From CAWUFC02 sp963921335 (lineage in GTDB: Bacteria > Pseudomonadota > Gammaproteobacteria > Pseudomonadales > Halieaceae): a stretch of 64,000 nt of DNA. Under the pieces are notes generated by a model that worked only from the letters and a program-made list of their open reading frames with translations, ran no database searches and was not told the origin of the DNA. Position 1 is the first letter of the stretch; each line of letters opens with the position of its first letter. The translations under genes and the position numbers were made by a program. This document shows, piece after piece, positions 53,743 through 63,250 of the stretch. The stretch covers positions 310,001 to 374,000 of the forward strand of contig CAWUFC020000002.1 in assembly GCA_963921335.3 (NCBI GenBank), written 5' to 3'.

Positions 53743-54124
53743 CACCGACCAATCGATACATAGTGACCGCGGGCTTGCCCCTGCCACAGTCGCCAGAAAC
53801 GTTATTTTTAACTAAGTATATTAGAAAACTTTATATTGCCAATGTTTTAGCCACGACATCCTGTTACCAGCCTGCCTAACAGAAATTATCAGAGACTAAC
53901 CCACAGATTTCGTGTCCCATTTGGGACATGTATCACCAATACCCGGCGTTTACCGTGGGCTAGCGCTAACATGGATAGGCTTCGAAGGCTCATGTAATTC
54001 GAAGACAAAGCGGTACTGCCCGGACAGGGAGGTTTGGGCCACTATTTTGTCGCTCACTCCCACTCATCCAGCACACCGCTCCAGGCTCATCGACAAGCCG
54101 AGCAATCTGCCGCATAGTTACTGG
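53743..54124. other. 382-base divergent intergenic region with a palindromic operator-like site
   Basis: No gene is supported here, although open frames run through it. The most distinct element is TGTCCCATTTGGGACA (53913-53928), two 7-base arms in opposite orientation separated by 2 bases, a form typical of a dimeric regulator site. The stretch from about 53810 to 53900 next to the LuxR-type start is AT-rich and may hold that gene's promoter. Confidence 0.6.
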
Positions 54125-56403
54125 ATGCGCGCACTAGCCATAACAGGCCTGATATTTCTTCTCTTGCTAACCGCCCTGCCCCATGGCCTGGGTTTGCTCA
54201 TGGTCTATATGCTGGATCGCGAGTTGGGATTCACAGCCCAGGTTGAGAATGTCGATTTCAATCCATTCACCGGCCGAATGGCGATCGACAACCTGAGTAT
54301 TCTCGGGGAGCACCGTTCTTCCCTGACAAACCCCAGCCTCGCAGCAGACCTCGAAATGCTGTCCCTCTTACAGGGGCACCTGGTCGCTGAAAGCATCAGC
54401 ATCGAAGGGCTGGAGATCAGCATCGAGCAAACTGACGAGGGCCACCCTGTAGTACTGCTTGCGCTGGCACAGCAGGGCTCCAGTGAGACAACTCCTGTCA
54501 ATATCCCTCTATTCGCACTGCGCAAGTTTGAACTGACCAACAGCCTCACCCAGATCAACGCTTTCGGCCAGAAAGGGTCGCTGATGGTAGATTCGCTGTC
54601 GCTATTGGGGCTTTCCAATATGCACGCCGAACCGGCTGAACTGGCGCTGAAGATGGACTGGCAGGAGGCAAGGCTCGAGGCTGTGGGCGCCTTGTCTATT
54701 TTTGGCTCAGCACCCGCATTCTCCGGGGATATTACGCTGACCGGGGCGCAATTGAAGGATCTGTCCCCGTATATGCCCGAGGATATCACGGCTCTGGCAG
54801 GCACAGCTGATCTGACACTCAAAGGCACCCTCTCCGAAAAGACCACTGAAGCGAACGTGACACTGGAGCTAAGCTCCATCGACATTGCTTACCGCCATCT
54901 CGAAGTGCTGACCCAACGGCTGGCCAGGCATGGGCCGATCGAAATTTCCCCTACTGCAGTTGGCACCACAGGCAATTTGTCGCTGGAGGGTTTGAGTATT
55001 AAAGACCAATCGCGAAGCCTGCTATTGGGCAATCTGGCCAAGGCCGAAATCAACGCACTGACCGTCACAGACACCACGCGCATCGGCTTTGAGACAGCCC
55101 GTTTTACCGACTTTGCCGCCGCGGGTGATGACAAAGGTGAGCTGTTAAAGGCCGGAGACATCAGCATCGAAAGCTTCACCTATGCTGACAACCAGCTGAT
55201 TGTGGGCAGTATTGAGTCCACCGGTTTTGCCTCGACACTGGCGCTTAGCGAGGATGGCGAGCTGCGCTCGCAAGGGGTGCTGACCGCCTCCTTCAATGCC
55301 CTGCAAGATGAAGCAGGCGAGACGGCTGAATCCGCGCCATTAAGCTGGCGGATTGACAATATCCAGGGGCGCGATGGGCTCGTCCATTTTGAGACCGCAG
55401 CCATGCAGGCGGGACACAGCGTACCCATCAAAGTCCACGAGCTGAGCTTGCAGGCGCTGGACAACAGCCACGCCGAGCAGTCCAGCCCGTTCCTGTTTGA
55501 TGCTGGCCTGGGTGACTACGGCAGCATTCGGCTGGAAGGCATGCTCAGCGCATTGGATCCACTGACATCGACTCAGCTGAAGGGCGAAATCACCTCACTA
55601 CCCCTGCCTCTGCTGTCACCTTACAGCGAGTCCCTTATCGGCTATGAGCTGAGCTCAGGGCAGATGGACCACCAGTTCGATGTGATCATTCAAGAGCAGC
55701 AGCTGGATGCAAAAAATGACATCCAGCTGCGTCAGATCAAGGTGACCTCTGTGGATACCGAACCCACACAACCACTGCCAATCCCTCTGGATCTGGGCCT
55801 GAATATGCTGCGTGACAGCAAGGACAACATCAGCCTCAAGATTCCCTTGTCTGGTGACCTGAACGATCCCAGTGTGGGTGTCGACAAATCATCAGCAAGG
55901 CCCTGGGCAAGGCGCTCACCGCGGGCTCCACCACCTACCTCAAGTTTGCCCTGCAACCCTACGGCGCCATATGGATGGGGGCGGAATTGGGCATGAAACT
56001 CGCCGGCCGAATGCGCCTGGACCCTATGCTGTTTACCCCGCTCTCGTCTGAACTAGGCCCCTCCCAAGCAGACTATGCGGGCAAGCTGGCGACCTTGATG
56101 AAGGAAAGACCCAAGCTGGAGCTGAATGCCTGCGCCCAGGCCGGTGGCGATGACTACGAGGCATTGCATCGACAGTTACTGGCTGTCCAGGCGCAAACCA
56201 CTGAGGCTGAAGCAGCGCAAGCGATTAAGCCAGACTGGCAGACAGAACATGCACAACAACTCACTGAGCTGGCTCAGGTACGTGGTAAAAATTTACGACG
56301 GGCATTGGTAGAGGAGCACGGTATTCCACCGAGTCGAATCTACTTGTGTAAGGCATCTGCAAACCCTAAGGATGCACTTGCCGGCATCAAACTCGAACTG
56401 TAG
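54125..56403 (+). pseudogene. DUF748/AsmA-like envelope protein broken by a one-base frameshift
   Basis: From MRALAITGLIFLLLLTALPH (membrane anchor) the frame encodes a long periplasmic beta-rich protein of DUF748/AsmA-like type (RELGFTAQVENVDFNPFTGR near the start; LSGDLNDPSVGVD near residue 585), which supports outer-membrane lipid or envelope transport. After VGVD at 55885 the frame turns into a Pro/Arg/Ser-rich tail and stops at 55996. Skipping to the frame beginning ATC at 55888 restores IISKALGKALTAGSTTYLKF, then PYGAIWMGAELGMKLAGRMR and the normal C-terminus to 56403. One base is missing in the run GACAAATC (55883-55890), a homopolymer, so an assembly or sequencing error is as likely as true decay. 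Intact length would be about 759 residues. Confidence 0.85.
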
Positions 56404-56464
56404 GCAGCCGCTCGAGCCTGTTGTATCCTGAAAGCTCAAGCTCCCGCGGCTAACGAGGTATGCA

Positions 56465-56845
56465 GTGCGCTTTGATCACATCAATGTCAGTGCCAGTGTC
56501 GAGTTCATGGAAGAGCTGAAAGACTTCTACTGTGAGATTCTCGAGCTGGAGGTAGGCCCCCGCCCAGACATACCCATACCCGGCTACTGGCTGTACCACC
56601 CCGATTCAGAGGCCGCCGTCATTCACATGATGGAAGGCCCACACCACAAACCGCCGGAAATGAGCCATCTCGATCATGTTGCTTTCAAGTTTGATGCACT
56701 CGACGGTATCAAGTCGCGACTGGATGCACGTGGCGTCGAGTATGGCTATATCCAACTACCTGATTTCGGCTTGGAACAGATCCAGTTCCTGGACCCGGCA
56801 GGCATCAAGATTGAAATTAACTGTTACATGGAGTCATCCGCATGA
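56465..56845 (+). CDS. VOC-family (glyoxalase/dioxygenase-fold) protein
   Basis: The 126-residue protein begins at a GTG and shows the vicinal-oxygen-chelate fold: RFDHINVSASVEFMEELKDF with the first metal-binding His, MSHLDHVAFKFDAL with a second His, and QIQFLDPAGIKIEINCYM with the final Glu. It could be a lyase, dioxygenase or resistance protein. Its stop overlaps the ATG of the next small gene, beginning a chain of coupled small genes. Confidence 0.85.
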   Translation: MRFDHINVSASVEFMEELKDFYCEILELEVGPRPDIPIPGYWLYHPDSEAAVIHMMEGPHHKPPEMSHLDHVAFKFDALDGIKSRLDARGVEYGYIQLPDFGLEQIQFLDPAGIKIEINCYMESSA

Positions 56846-57066
56846 ATATTGTGAAGTATCTGGGTGTATTCGCCCTGGGCGCAGGCGTGGGCCTGCTCGC
56901 TCCGCAATGGGTCAATCTGGCCCAGGCTGACGCCCACCAGGGCCAGAGCGAAACCTACAACCTGGAGTGGGAAAAGCTGGCGCTGGACCCAGAGTTCCGC
57001 AAAGCAATCACCATTGTGGTGAACGAGGCCTGCATCGTGCAGAACTCCTTCATCTACTGCGACTGA
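56842..57066 (+). CDS. Small membrane-anchored or periplasmic protein
   Basis: The 74-residue protein begins with a hydrophobic segment (MNIVKYLGVFALGAGVGLLA) and a short periplasmic tail with two cysteines (NEACIVQNSFIYCD) that could pair. I do not recognise it. The ATG overlaps the VOC stop codon, indicating translational coupling, and another very small gene follows 16 bases later. Confidence 0.65.
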   Translation: MNIVKYLGVFALGAGVGLLAPQWVNLAQADAHQGQSETYNLEWEKLALDPEFRKAITIVVNEACIVQNSFIYCD

Positions 57067-57082
57067 GATCGAGTGTAAAGCC

Positions 57083-57211
57083 ATGCCGGTTGCCAGTGTT
57101 GTATTTCCGCTACTGGCCATACTGATCTGCGCCGGGCTGTTTTACGGCATCAGGCGCCTGCTGCGGGTCATCGAACACGCTGAGAAAAAAGAAGAGGAAG
57201 AGCACCAATGA
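57083..57211 (+). CDS. Very small single-pass membrane protein
   Basis: A 42-residue reading frame begins with ATG at 57083 and encodes MPVASVVFPLLAILICAGLF, one clear membrane helix, followed by a basic then acidic cytoplasmic-type tail (RRLLRVIEHAEKKEEEEHQ). Its stop overlaps the next ATG (ATGA). Coupling on both sides and the hydrophobic/charged design support a real gene, but its length makes it uncertain. Confidence 0.5.
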   Translation: MPVASVVFPLLAILICAGLFYGIRRLLRVIEHAEKKEEEEHQ

Positions 57212-57378
57212 AATGGGCTTTGATCATTTTTCTGATACACGCACCATCCGGCTCGGTAACAACCGAGACCGTCGAGTTCGAGAGCAAAGAGTTGTGCGAG
57301 CAGGCTGTTACCAGTTTTCGCTATCCGACCCAGGGCGGCTACCGGGTGCTCACCAGCTGCGTCAAGACGCGAGACTAA
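57208..57378 (+). CDS. Small secreted protein with cysteine pair
   Basis: A 56-residue reading frame starts at the ATG that overlaps the preceding stop. It has a short signal-like start (MKWALIIFLIHAPSG) and a mature part with two cysteines (FESKELCEQAVTSFRYPTQ and VLTSCVKTRD) that may pair. Such small proteins are common but unnamed. The 3' end overlaps the convergent periplasmic protein by 4 bases. Confidence 0.5.
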   Translation: MKWALIIFLIHAPSGSVTTETVEFESKELCEQAVTSFRYPTQGGYRVLTSCVKTRD

Positions 57379-57854
57379 TTGTCGGTCACTTCCACTTCCT
57401 GAGGTGGCACGATGAGTGGGGTTGCTTCAAGCAATTCAAAGTCCAGCAGCGTTGAGATCTGCCAATCCACCTGGATAAAGCGCGCTGCCAGCACCGGGCC
57501 AATCGCCTCAGCAAACTTGCTGAAGTAGCGCTCGCGACGCTCAATGCGGGCGCGCTCAGTCGCGAAGCTTTCCTCAGCGAGTGCGCGCGCTGCCTTGTCA
57601 TCGAGCAGGGAATAATTCTCGGCAAAATTCGCCAGCCGATCCATGCGATGAGCCATCAGTTCATCCTGCTCTTTGGCGTACTCATTGTAGATCGGCCAAA
57701 ACACGTTTTGTTGATCTGAATTGAGCTCCATTGCCAGCGCAATCATGCTCATGCGGGCGCTGCGGATATCCGCGCGGGCCAGCTCCATAGCGTCGTTTTG
57801 GGCCTGTGCCAGCGTACTCAACAGCAGCAGGCATACAATGGACAGCACTCTCAT
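57375..57854 (-). CDS. Helical periplasmic protein, Spy/CpxP-like in size and composition
   Basis: The 159-residue precursor has a signal peptide (VLSIVCLLLLSTLAQA) and a helical, charged body (MIALAMELNSDQQNVFWPIY; MDRLANFAENYSLLDDKAAR), the size and makeup of small periplasmic chaperone-like proteins. The LTxxQ motif of Spy/CpxP is replaced by LNSDQQ, so the family link is weak. It is the last gene of the 64-57 kb minus-strand series and follows the DHH gene by 9 bases. Confidence 0.7.
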   Translation of the reverse strand: MRVLSIVCLLLLSTLAQAQNDAMELARADIRSARMSMIALAMELNSDQQNVFWPIYNEYAKEQDELMAHRMDRLANFAENYSLLDDKAARALAEESFATERARIERRERYFSKFAEAIGPVLAARFIQVDWQISTLLDFELLEATPLIVPPQEVEVTDN

Positions 57855-57863
57855 AATTATCTC

Positions 57864-58823
57864 CTAGGCGTAAAACGCGCTGAACTCATCGATAAAACTG
57901 GACAGCATATCCGCCGGCAAATCATTAATGCCGGCTGCAGCCTTGCGGCCACCGCCAGTGGGAAATTTCATCACCAGTTCATCGGCACCGGTTTTGTTTT
58001 CCAGCGGCGCACGCACACTCACCAGGTAGTTACCGTTGGCCTTCTCGGTCAGCACCGCATGCCCTCGGGCAGGATTAGCAATGGCCAAATCGTTGCTGTA
58101 CACGCCACTGACACGGCGCGCCCAGGGCTGATTGGGCAAAATGAAGACCGCTGTGGCATCACTGGCCTGCTCTGCCTCTACCGCGGCAGCTGCAGCCATA
58201 TCGGTCTGAAACCCACCTTCCAGTTTTTCAAAGTCCTCTTTGGCGTCGCGAACAAAGCCGAAAGGGTCGCTATAAGGCGCTACCTTGCGGTACAGGTCAG
58301 CGGGCGCGAAGTGCAGGTCTTCCAGGTTTGAGCCATAACCGTTGTAATTGATGCAGGTACCGAGGTTTTTGAGGGTGGCCATACGCCCCTCATCCAGGTC
58401 CAGCGGCTTGGCCAGCGCCTCAGCGCTGGCAAACAGGTTATCGCCGAAGGCCCCCACTACGGCCCAGCCGAGGAAGGCGCTTTCCAGGTGGCCATTCACT
58501 AAAATACTGGTACATACGTCGGGTGCGGTATTGATCAGGGCTTGAAGATTAGGCTGCTGGGGTATGTCGCCAGCCACATGATGGTCGGAGTAAAACACAT
58601 CGGCACCGGCGTCCAAGAGTCGTAGCAGGTCATCCTTGTTCTTGTCCATCGAGATATCGAGCACCGTAACCCGGTCTCCCTCTCCAGCACTCACCTGCTT
58701 GAGCAAATTAATATCGCGTTTAACGCCGGTCACCAGGCGGGCATCGCGGGGCTCCGCGTGGCGCATCTGAACCAGGGCGCAGATACCGTCTGCGTCCCCA
58801 TTGAAGACATCATAGTCAGCCAT
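57864..58823 (-). CDS. DHH-family phosphoesterase
   Basis: The 319-residue protein has the DHH metal centre: FNGDADGICALVQM (residues about 6-19), LDISMDKNKDDLLRLLDAGA, the namesake DVFYSDHHVAGD near residue 80, and a C-terminal DHHA1-like glycine motif FPTGGGRKAAAG. Relatives cleave cyclic dinucleotides, oligoribonucleotides or pyrophosphate; which applies here is not readable. It lies 20 bases after the WbpM-like gene on the same strand, an unusual neighbour for a glycan gene set. Confidence 0.87.
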   Translation of the reverse strand: MADYDVFNGDADGICALVQMRHAEPRDARLVTGVKRDINLLKQVSAGEGDRVTVLDISMDKNKDDLLRLLDAGADVFYSDHHVAGDIPQQPNLQALINTAPDVCTSILVNGHLESAFLGWAVVGAFGDNLFASAEALAKPLDLDEGRMATLKNLGTCINYNGYGSNLEDLHFAPADLYRKVAPYSDPFGFVRDAKEDFEKLEGGFQTDMAAAAAVEAEQASDATAVFILPNQPWARRVSGVYSNDLAIANPARGHAVLTEKANGNYLVSVRAPLENKTGADELVMKFPTGGGRKAAAGINDLPADMLSSFIDEFSAFYA

Positions 58824-58843
58824 GCAAGGTTTTCCTGAATCGG

Positions 58844-60919
58844 TTAGTTGTCGCCAGAGGAACGTTCGGGGAACAGTACCTGTACGTTGGATGGCGCTTC
58901 GGCAGCCAGGGCTCGCTGTTTCCGCCAGAGGTGATCGTGCATACCTTCGTGCTCTTCAAATCCGTGAACGGCTTCCAGCAAAACGTCTTTAATACTGTCG
59001 CAATTCATATGGTCACAATGTTCATCCAGCGCTTCCAGCCACTCACTGATCTGTGGCATTGAGGGGCACTCCTCCTCAGCGCGCATGATCATTGGGTGAC
59101 CGGTACCAGTGACGTGATCACCCAGCAGCAGCTCCTCGTACAGTTTTTCGCCCGGCCTCAGCCCGGTGAAATGAATCTCGATATCTCCCGTGGGATTATC
59201 GTCATTGCGTACGCTGTAGCCACTCAGACGGATCATTCGCTGGGCCAGCTCGGCAATCTTCACCGGCTCGCCCATGTCCAGCACAAACACATCGCCACCC
59301 AGCCCCATGGCGCTGGCCTGAAGCACAAGCTGTGCTGCTTCAGGAATTGTCATGAAATAGCGACTGACTTCAGCGTGGGTCACTGTGAGAGGACCACCCG
59401 CGCGAATCTGTTCACGAAAAAGCGGCACCACTGAGCCCGAGGAACCCAGCACATTGCCAAATCGAACCATACAGAAGCGGGTATCGGTTTGCTGAGAGGT
59501 CATCCCCTGACAAATAATCTCAGCAAAACGCTTGGAGGCGCCCATGATATTGGTGGGCCGCACAGCCTTGTCGGTGCTCACCAGTACAAAGGTCTCTACA
59601 CCAGATTCTACCGCCGCCTCTGCAGCGTACTGGGTGCCAAACACATTATTGGCAACACCCTCGGCAACGTTGTATTCCACCATGGGCACGTGTTTATACG
59701 CGGCGGCGTGATAGACAGTCTGCACCCCGAAAGTCTTGAAAACACGCTGCAGGCGACGTCGATCCTGTACTGAGCCCAAAAGGGCAATCAGCTCTATCTC
59801 AAGACCGGAACTGCGCAACATGCGACGCAGCTCTCGTTCAATGCTGTACAGCGCATACTCTGAGCTGTCCAGCAATATCAACTCACGCGGCTTGGACAGC
59901 AGTATCTGGCGACAAAGCTCTGAACCGATCGAACCCCCTGCTCCGGTTACCATCACGACCTTACCGGCAATACACCGGTCGATCAGTTCCGGATGTGGCG
60001 GCACCGGTGCACGACCCAGCAGATCCTCAAGCTCAATATCCTGAATCTGGCCGACCTGGGCCTTGCCAAGCAACAGGTCATTAAACTTCGGTACCGTGCG
60101 AACGTACACGGGCAGGCCTACAAGGGAATTAATAATTTCCTTGCGTCGCTCTCCGCTGACCGAAGGCAAGGCCAACAGTACCTGGGAGATATCGTGCTCG
60201 CGAATCAGCTTTTCAATTTTGCCAGGCTTCACGACCTGAACGCCGTTGATTACGCTACGCTGCAGGCGCGGATCATCATCGACAAAAAACACAGCCCTGA
60301 ACTTGTCACCATGACTCAAAGCGGTCAGCAGCTGGCGACCACTTTCACCGGCGCCGTAAATAATGACCTTTTCGCAAGCAGACCGTATTTTGTGTTGGTA
60401 ATAGGCGCGCACCAGTAAACGGGTGCCACCAATCAGCAGTAGACTGATGCCCCAATAGATAAACGGCAGCGAACGCGGCACATGGGCCTGAGTAAAGAAG
60501 ATGGTGGCGCCCAATACCATGGTGGAATAACTGGCACCACGAATAATCGCCCAGATCGCCTGCTGGCCCATAAAACGTATGACAGCGCGATACAAACCCA
60601 GTCGCAGGAATATGACAGCGCTGATGAGTGTGGTGACCGCCGCGCATGCGTATTCAACAGGGCCGAGCTGGAATTGCACGTTGCCTAAGCGCAACGCAAT
60701 CGCTGTCCACATCGCAAAAGAGACGAACGCCATATCCAGCGCTAACAGGAAGGCCTGCTTGATGTTACGGGGTAACTCGACCAGCTTTTCCAGAGCCAAC
60801 AGCACTGTATCAGCGAGATTGCCGATAGCGCGGTGCAGAAGGCCGATGGCGCTGCGTAGAAGCTGAATCACTGGCGTCAAACCACTCCCCCGTACCAGTA
60901 CAACAGGAAACCCTCGCAT
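58844..60919 (-). CDS. Nucleoside-diphosphate-sugar epimerase/dehydratase (WbpM/CapD/FlaA1 type)
   Basis: The 691-residue inner-membrane enzyme has an N-terminal part with about four membrane helices (TVLLALEKLVEL, LLALDMAFVSFAMWTAIALR, VTTLISAVIFLRLG, LPFIYWGISLLLIG), a first nucleotide-binding fold (VIIYGAGESGRQLLTALSHG) and a C-terminal SDR domain with VTGAGGSIGSELCRQILL and VRPTNIMGASKRFAE, where Met replaces the SDR catalytic Tyr as in WbpM/FlaA1 4,6-dehydratases. It makes UDP-4-keto-6-deoxy-sugars for surface polysaccharide. The start at 60919 avoids the upstream glycosyltransferase, whose stop is at 60943. Confidence 0.9.
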   Translation of the reverse strand: MRGFPVVLVRGSGLTPVIQLLRSAIGLLHRAIGNLADTVLLALEKLVELPRNIKQAFLLALDMAFVSFAMWTAIALRLGNVQFQLGPVEYACAAVTTLISAVIFLRLGLYRAVIRFMGQQAIWAIIRGASYSTMVLGATIFFTQAHVPRSLPFIYWGISLLLIGGTRLLVRAYYQHKIRSACEKVIIYGAGESGRQLLTALSHGDKFRAVFFVDDDPRLQRSVINGVQVVKPGKIEKLIREHDISQVLLALPSVSGERRKEIINSLVGLPVYVRTVPKFNDLLLGKAQVGQIQDIELEDLLGRAPVPPHPELIDRCIAGKVVMVTGAGGSIGSELCRQILLSKPRELILLDSSEYALYSIERELRRMLRSSGLEIELIALLGSVQDRRRLQRVFKTFGVQTVYHAAAYKHVPMVEYNVAEGVANNVFGTQYAAEAAVESGVETFVLVSTDKAVRPTNIMGASKRFAEIICQGMTSQQTDTRFCMVRFGNVLGSSGSVVPLFREQIRAGGPLTVTHAEVSRYFMTIPEAAQLVLQASAMGLGGDVFVLDMGEPVKIAELAQRMIRLSGYSVRNDDNPTGDIEIHFTGLRPGEKLYEELLLGDHVTGTGHPMIMRAEEECPSMPQISEWLEALDEHCDHMNCDSIKDVLLEAVHGFEEHEGMHDHLWRKQRALAAEAPSNVQVLFPERSSGDN

Positions 60920-60942
60920 TGTACCGCCAATCGGGGCGGTAA

Positions 60943-61911
60943 TTAAGGGAATTTGTACGCTTTGAAAACCCCTAAAATCAGCGGCAGATAGGCGATTGCA
61001 GCCAATAACGGGGCCCATGCAGGCCACAACAGGCAGGCGCAGGCCAGCGGCATCAACCACAACAGGTTAATACCCAACAGCAGCCACAGTACGCGAGCGT
61101 GACTACCCCAGCGGCGGGCCAGTCGCTGGTAGGCGTGAAGATTATGGGCCTGCAGAAATGACTGCCGGGTTAGCACTCGCCAGATGAGCGTGATGCTGGC
61201 ATCAGCAATGAACGCTGCCATTAATACCACCCAGGCCGCCAACCACTGCCAGCCTTCCTCGAGCGCCATCAGCGCAAGCAAACCCATAAGGAAGCCCAAA
61301 GGCACACTTCCCGCGTCACCCAGGAACATCGACGCTTTAGGCCAGTTCCATACCAGAAACCCGGCACTCGCCGCCGCGATTAACAACCCGTAGGCAATTA
61401 GCAGGCTATCCCGTGCAAACAACGATGCCAACACCGCGAGTGCAAGGCCGACAAACAAAGCCTGGCTGCCGGCAATACCGTCGATTCCATCCATGAAGTT
61501 GTAGAGATTAAGCAGCCAAAGCCCAGCTGGAGCAATCAAAGCCAGGCTCCACAAGGGCAAGTAGGGAAAGAGAAGCAATGGCGCGAGCACACACGCAATG
61601 CCATAGCCGATAAGCCGAGGGCCAACACCCAAACCGCGACGGTCATCCCAAACGCCGATTATCGCAAATACAGCCAAAAAGAGTGCCGTCCAGATGGCCA
61701 AGGCGTCAGTGACAGGCCCTGCCCTTGCCACCCAGATCACACCGACTGAAAACGCAAGCACCAGTGCGACACCACCGCCACGCGGAACCGGCTGCTGATG
61801 AGCACTGCGTTGGTTCGGCACATCCACCAGACCCCAGCGCGGCGCCCAGTGAAGATAAAGTCCGCCGAGAACCAGGCTCAGCATAAACACCACCAGGCAA
61901 ACCCAAAGCAT
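60943..61911 (-). CDS. Glycosyl-1-phosphate transferase, WecA/WbpL/MraY family
   Basis: The 322-residue polytopic membrane protein has about ten helices and the MraY-family motifs: WDDRRGLGVGPRLIGYGIAC, LLNLYNFMDGIDGIAGSQAL (the aspartates that bind magnesium) and WPKASMFLGDAGSVPLGFLM. It attaches a sugar phosphate to undecaprenyl phosphate, the first step in O-antigen or exopolysaccharide assembly. Its ATG overlaps the last base of the epimerase stop. It works with the WbpM-like gene downstream. Confidence 0.92.
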   Translation of the reverse strand: MLWVCLVVFMLSLVLGGLYLHWAPRWGLVDVPNQRSAHQQPVPRGGGVALVLAFSVGVIWVARAGPVTDALAIWTALFLAVFAIIGVWDDRRGLGVGPRLIGYGIACVLAPLLLFPYLPLWSLALIAPAGLWLLNLYNFMDGIDGIAGSQALFVGLALAVLASLFARDSLLIAYGLLIAAASAGFLVWNWPKASMFLGDAGSVPLGFLMGLLALMALEEGWQWLAAWVVLMAAFIADASITLIWRVLTRQSFLQAHNLHAYQRLARRWGSHARVLWLLLGINLLWLMPLACACLLWPAWAPLLAAIAYLPLILGVFKAYKFP

Positions 61912-62789
61912 CAGCTCAGTACCATGTTACGGGCGACATCTTCAAAGCAAAGGCTCGGACGCCAGTCAAAACGTTCACAGGCACTGGTGTTACTGTGGAT
62001 ATCGTCACCAAACAACCGTTCGTAAACCGACTGATCGGATGTGCGAATACCATCTGCAACGGCACAGGCCGCACGCCAGAGCGTATCGGGCAATCGTAAA
62101 CCGCCGTCGCGGGGACGGCCGAGCGCATAGCGCAGGGCGCGGCAGAGTCGACGGGTGCTGTACACCTCGCCATCAGTTGCATTGACACAGCTGAATCCAA
62201 TGTGGGGCTCACTACTGACGCACAACAACAGCGACACCAAATCAGGCAACGCGATCATCGAGCGCCCGCCCCAGTCGGGCGGCAAAGGCATACCATAGCG
62301 AACCAGCTGTAATAACAGGCCCAGGTTTCCCGGAGCCTGCTCACCATACACCAGCGCTGGACGCACACAGCTTACGGCCATGTCGTTGTCGGCAAAGCAC
62401 TTAAGCGCCAACTCTGTTTCACGCTTGTAGTAACCGTAGGCTGAGTCAGTAGAAGCGGCTTTAACACTGCTTAAAAACACCAGATGGCGAACACCGGCGG
62501 CGCTGGCTGCCTCCGCCAACTGCATGGTGGCCAGATAATTCACGCGTTGATACGCAGTAACATCCGCCTGCTGATGGGCGATACCCGCACAGTGATACAC
62601 CACATCAACACCGGCCAGCTCATCGGCGCGGATATCTTCAGCACCAAGCTCAAGCTGCATCGTTGCACCCAGCGCATCGGCGGGAGGCTGACGATAATAA
62701 TGCAACACCAGCTCGTCACCGCGCTCCGCCAGTGCAGTCGCCATAGCTGATCCAATGTAACCACTGGCACCGGTCACCAGGGACTTCAT
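61911..62789 (-). CDS. NAD-dependent epimerase/dehydratase (WbpV/GalE-like)
   Basis: The 292-residue extended SDR begins KSLVTGASGYIGSAMATALA with the nucleotide loop, has VYHCAGIAHQQADVTAYQRV and the catalytic YGYYKRETEL (Tyr-x-x-x-Lys) near residue 120. It acts on a nucleotide-activated sugar, in line with the next two genes (glycosyl-phosphate transferase and WbpM-like dehydratase), an arrangement like the wbpV-wbpL-wbpM part of Pseudomonas O-antigen loci. Confidence 0.88.
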   Translation of the reverse strand: MKSLVTGASGYIGSAMATALAERGDELVLHYYRQPPADALGATMQLELGAEDIRADELAGVDVVYHCAGIAHQQADVTAYQRVNYLATMQLAEAASAAGVRHLVFLSSVKAASTDSAYGYYKRETELALKCFADNDMAVSCVRPALVYGEQAPGNLGLLLQLVRYGMPLPPDWGGRSMIALPDLVSLLLCVSSEPHIGFSCVNATDGEVYSTRRLCRALRYALGRPRDGGLRLPDTLWRAACAVADGIRTSDQSVYERLFGDDIHSNTSACERFDWRPSLCFEDVARNMVLS

Positions 62790-62814
62790 TTGCGCATCGC
62801 TTTGTTATTCTTCC

Positions 62815-62842
62815 AAAAAATAAAGGGAGCCGAAGCTCCCTT
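62815..62842 (-). terminator. Rho-independent terminator after the ComEA-like gene
   Basis: On the minus strand AAGGGAGC-TTCG-GCTCCCTT (62842-62823) is followed by TATTTTTT, a strong intrinsic terminator 22 bases after the ComEA-like stop. It separates that gene from the glycan set. Confidence 0.95.
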
Positions 62843-62864
62843 GCATGATACGGCTGGGCTCGGG

Positions 62865-63167
62865 CTATTCCAAGGTAATGCGCTCGCGATTATTGTTCAG
62901 AATAGACTGACCAACGCCCCGAACTTCCAATAAATCCTCTACCGAATAAAACGGGCCATAGGCCTCACGGTAGCGAACAATTTCCCTGGCGCGGCTTTTA
63001 CCCACCCCATCCAGTGCCCCAGCGAGTGTATCGGCATCGGCGCTGTTGATATTAACAACGGCCGGTGCCGGATCTGCAGCCAGGGCATGGCTGCTACCCA
63101 CCCATGGATTAAGGGCCAGCACCACTGCCAGCGTCAGTGTTTTAAACAGAGTCATTGCGTTAAACAT
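62865..63167 (-). CDS. ComEA-like helix-hairpin-helix protein
   Basis: The 100-residue precursor has a signal peptide (TLAVVLALNPWVGSSHALA) and a C-terminal pair of helix-hairpin-helix motifs: VNINSADADTLAGALDGVGK, SRAREIVRYREAYGPFYSVE and DLLEVRGVGQSIL. It binds double-stranded DNA in the periplasm, as ComEA does in natural transformation, but many such short proteins have no shown competence role. It stands alone between pyrF and the glycan genes with its own terminator. Confidence 0.9.
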   Translation of the reverse strand: MFNAMTLFKTLTLAVVLALNPWVGSSHALAADPAPAVVNINSADADTLAGALDGVGKSRAREIVRYREAYGPFYSVEDLLEVRGVGQSILNNNRERITLE

Positions 63168-63250
63168 GAGGAGATCTCCTTATCATTGCGCAGAGCGTCC
63201 TGCCCTGCCTGCACTGTTCAGCCTAGCCCGATTGATGCAAATGTGGAGCG

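Noticed and set aside
59096..60866. Plus-strand frames over the WbpM-like gene
   Set aside because: They lie opposite conserved catalytic motifs of the minus-strand gene and lack ribosome sites.
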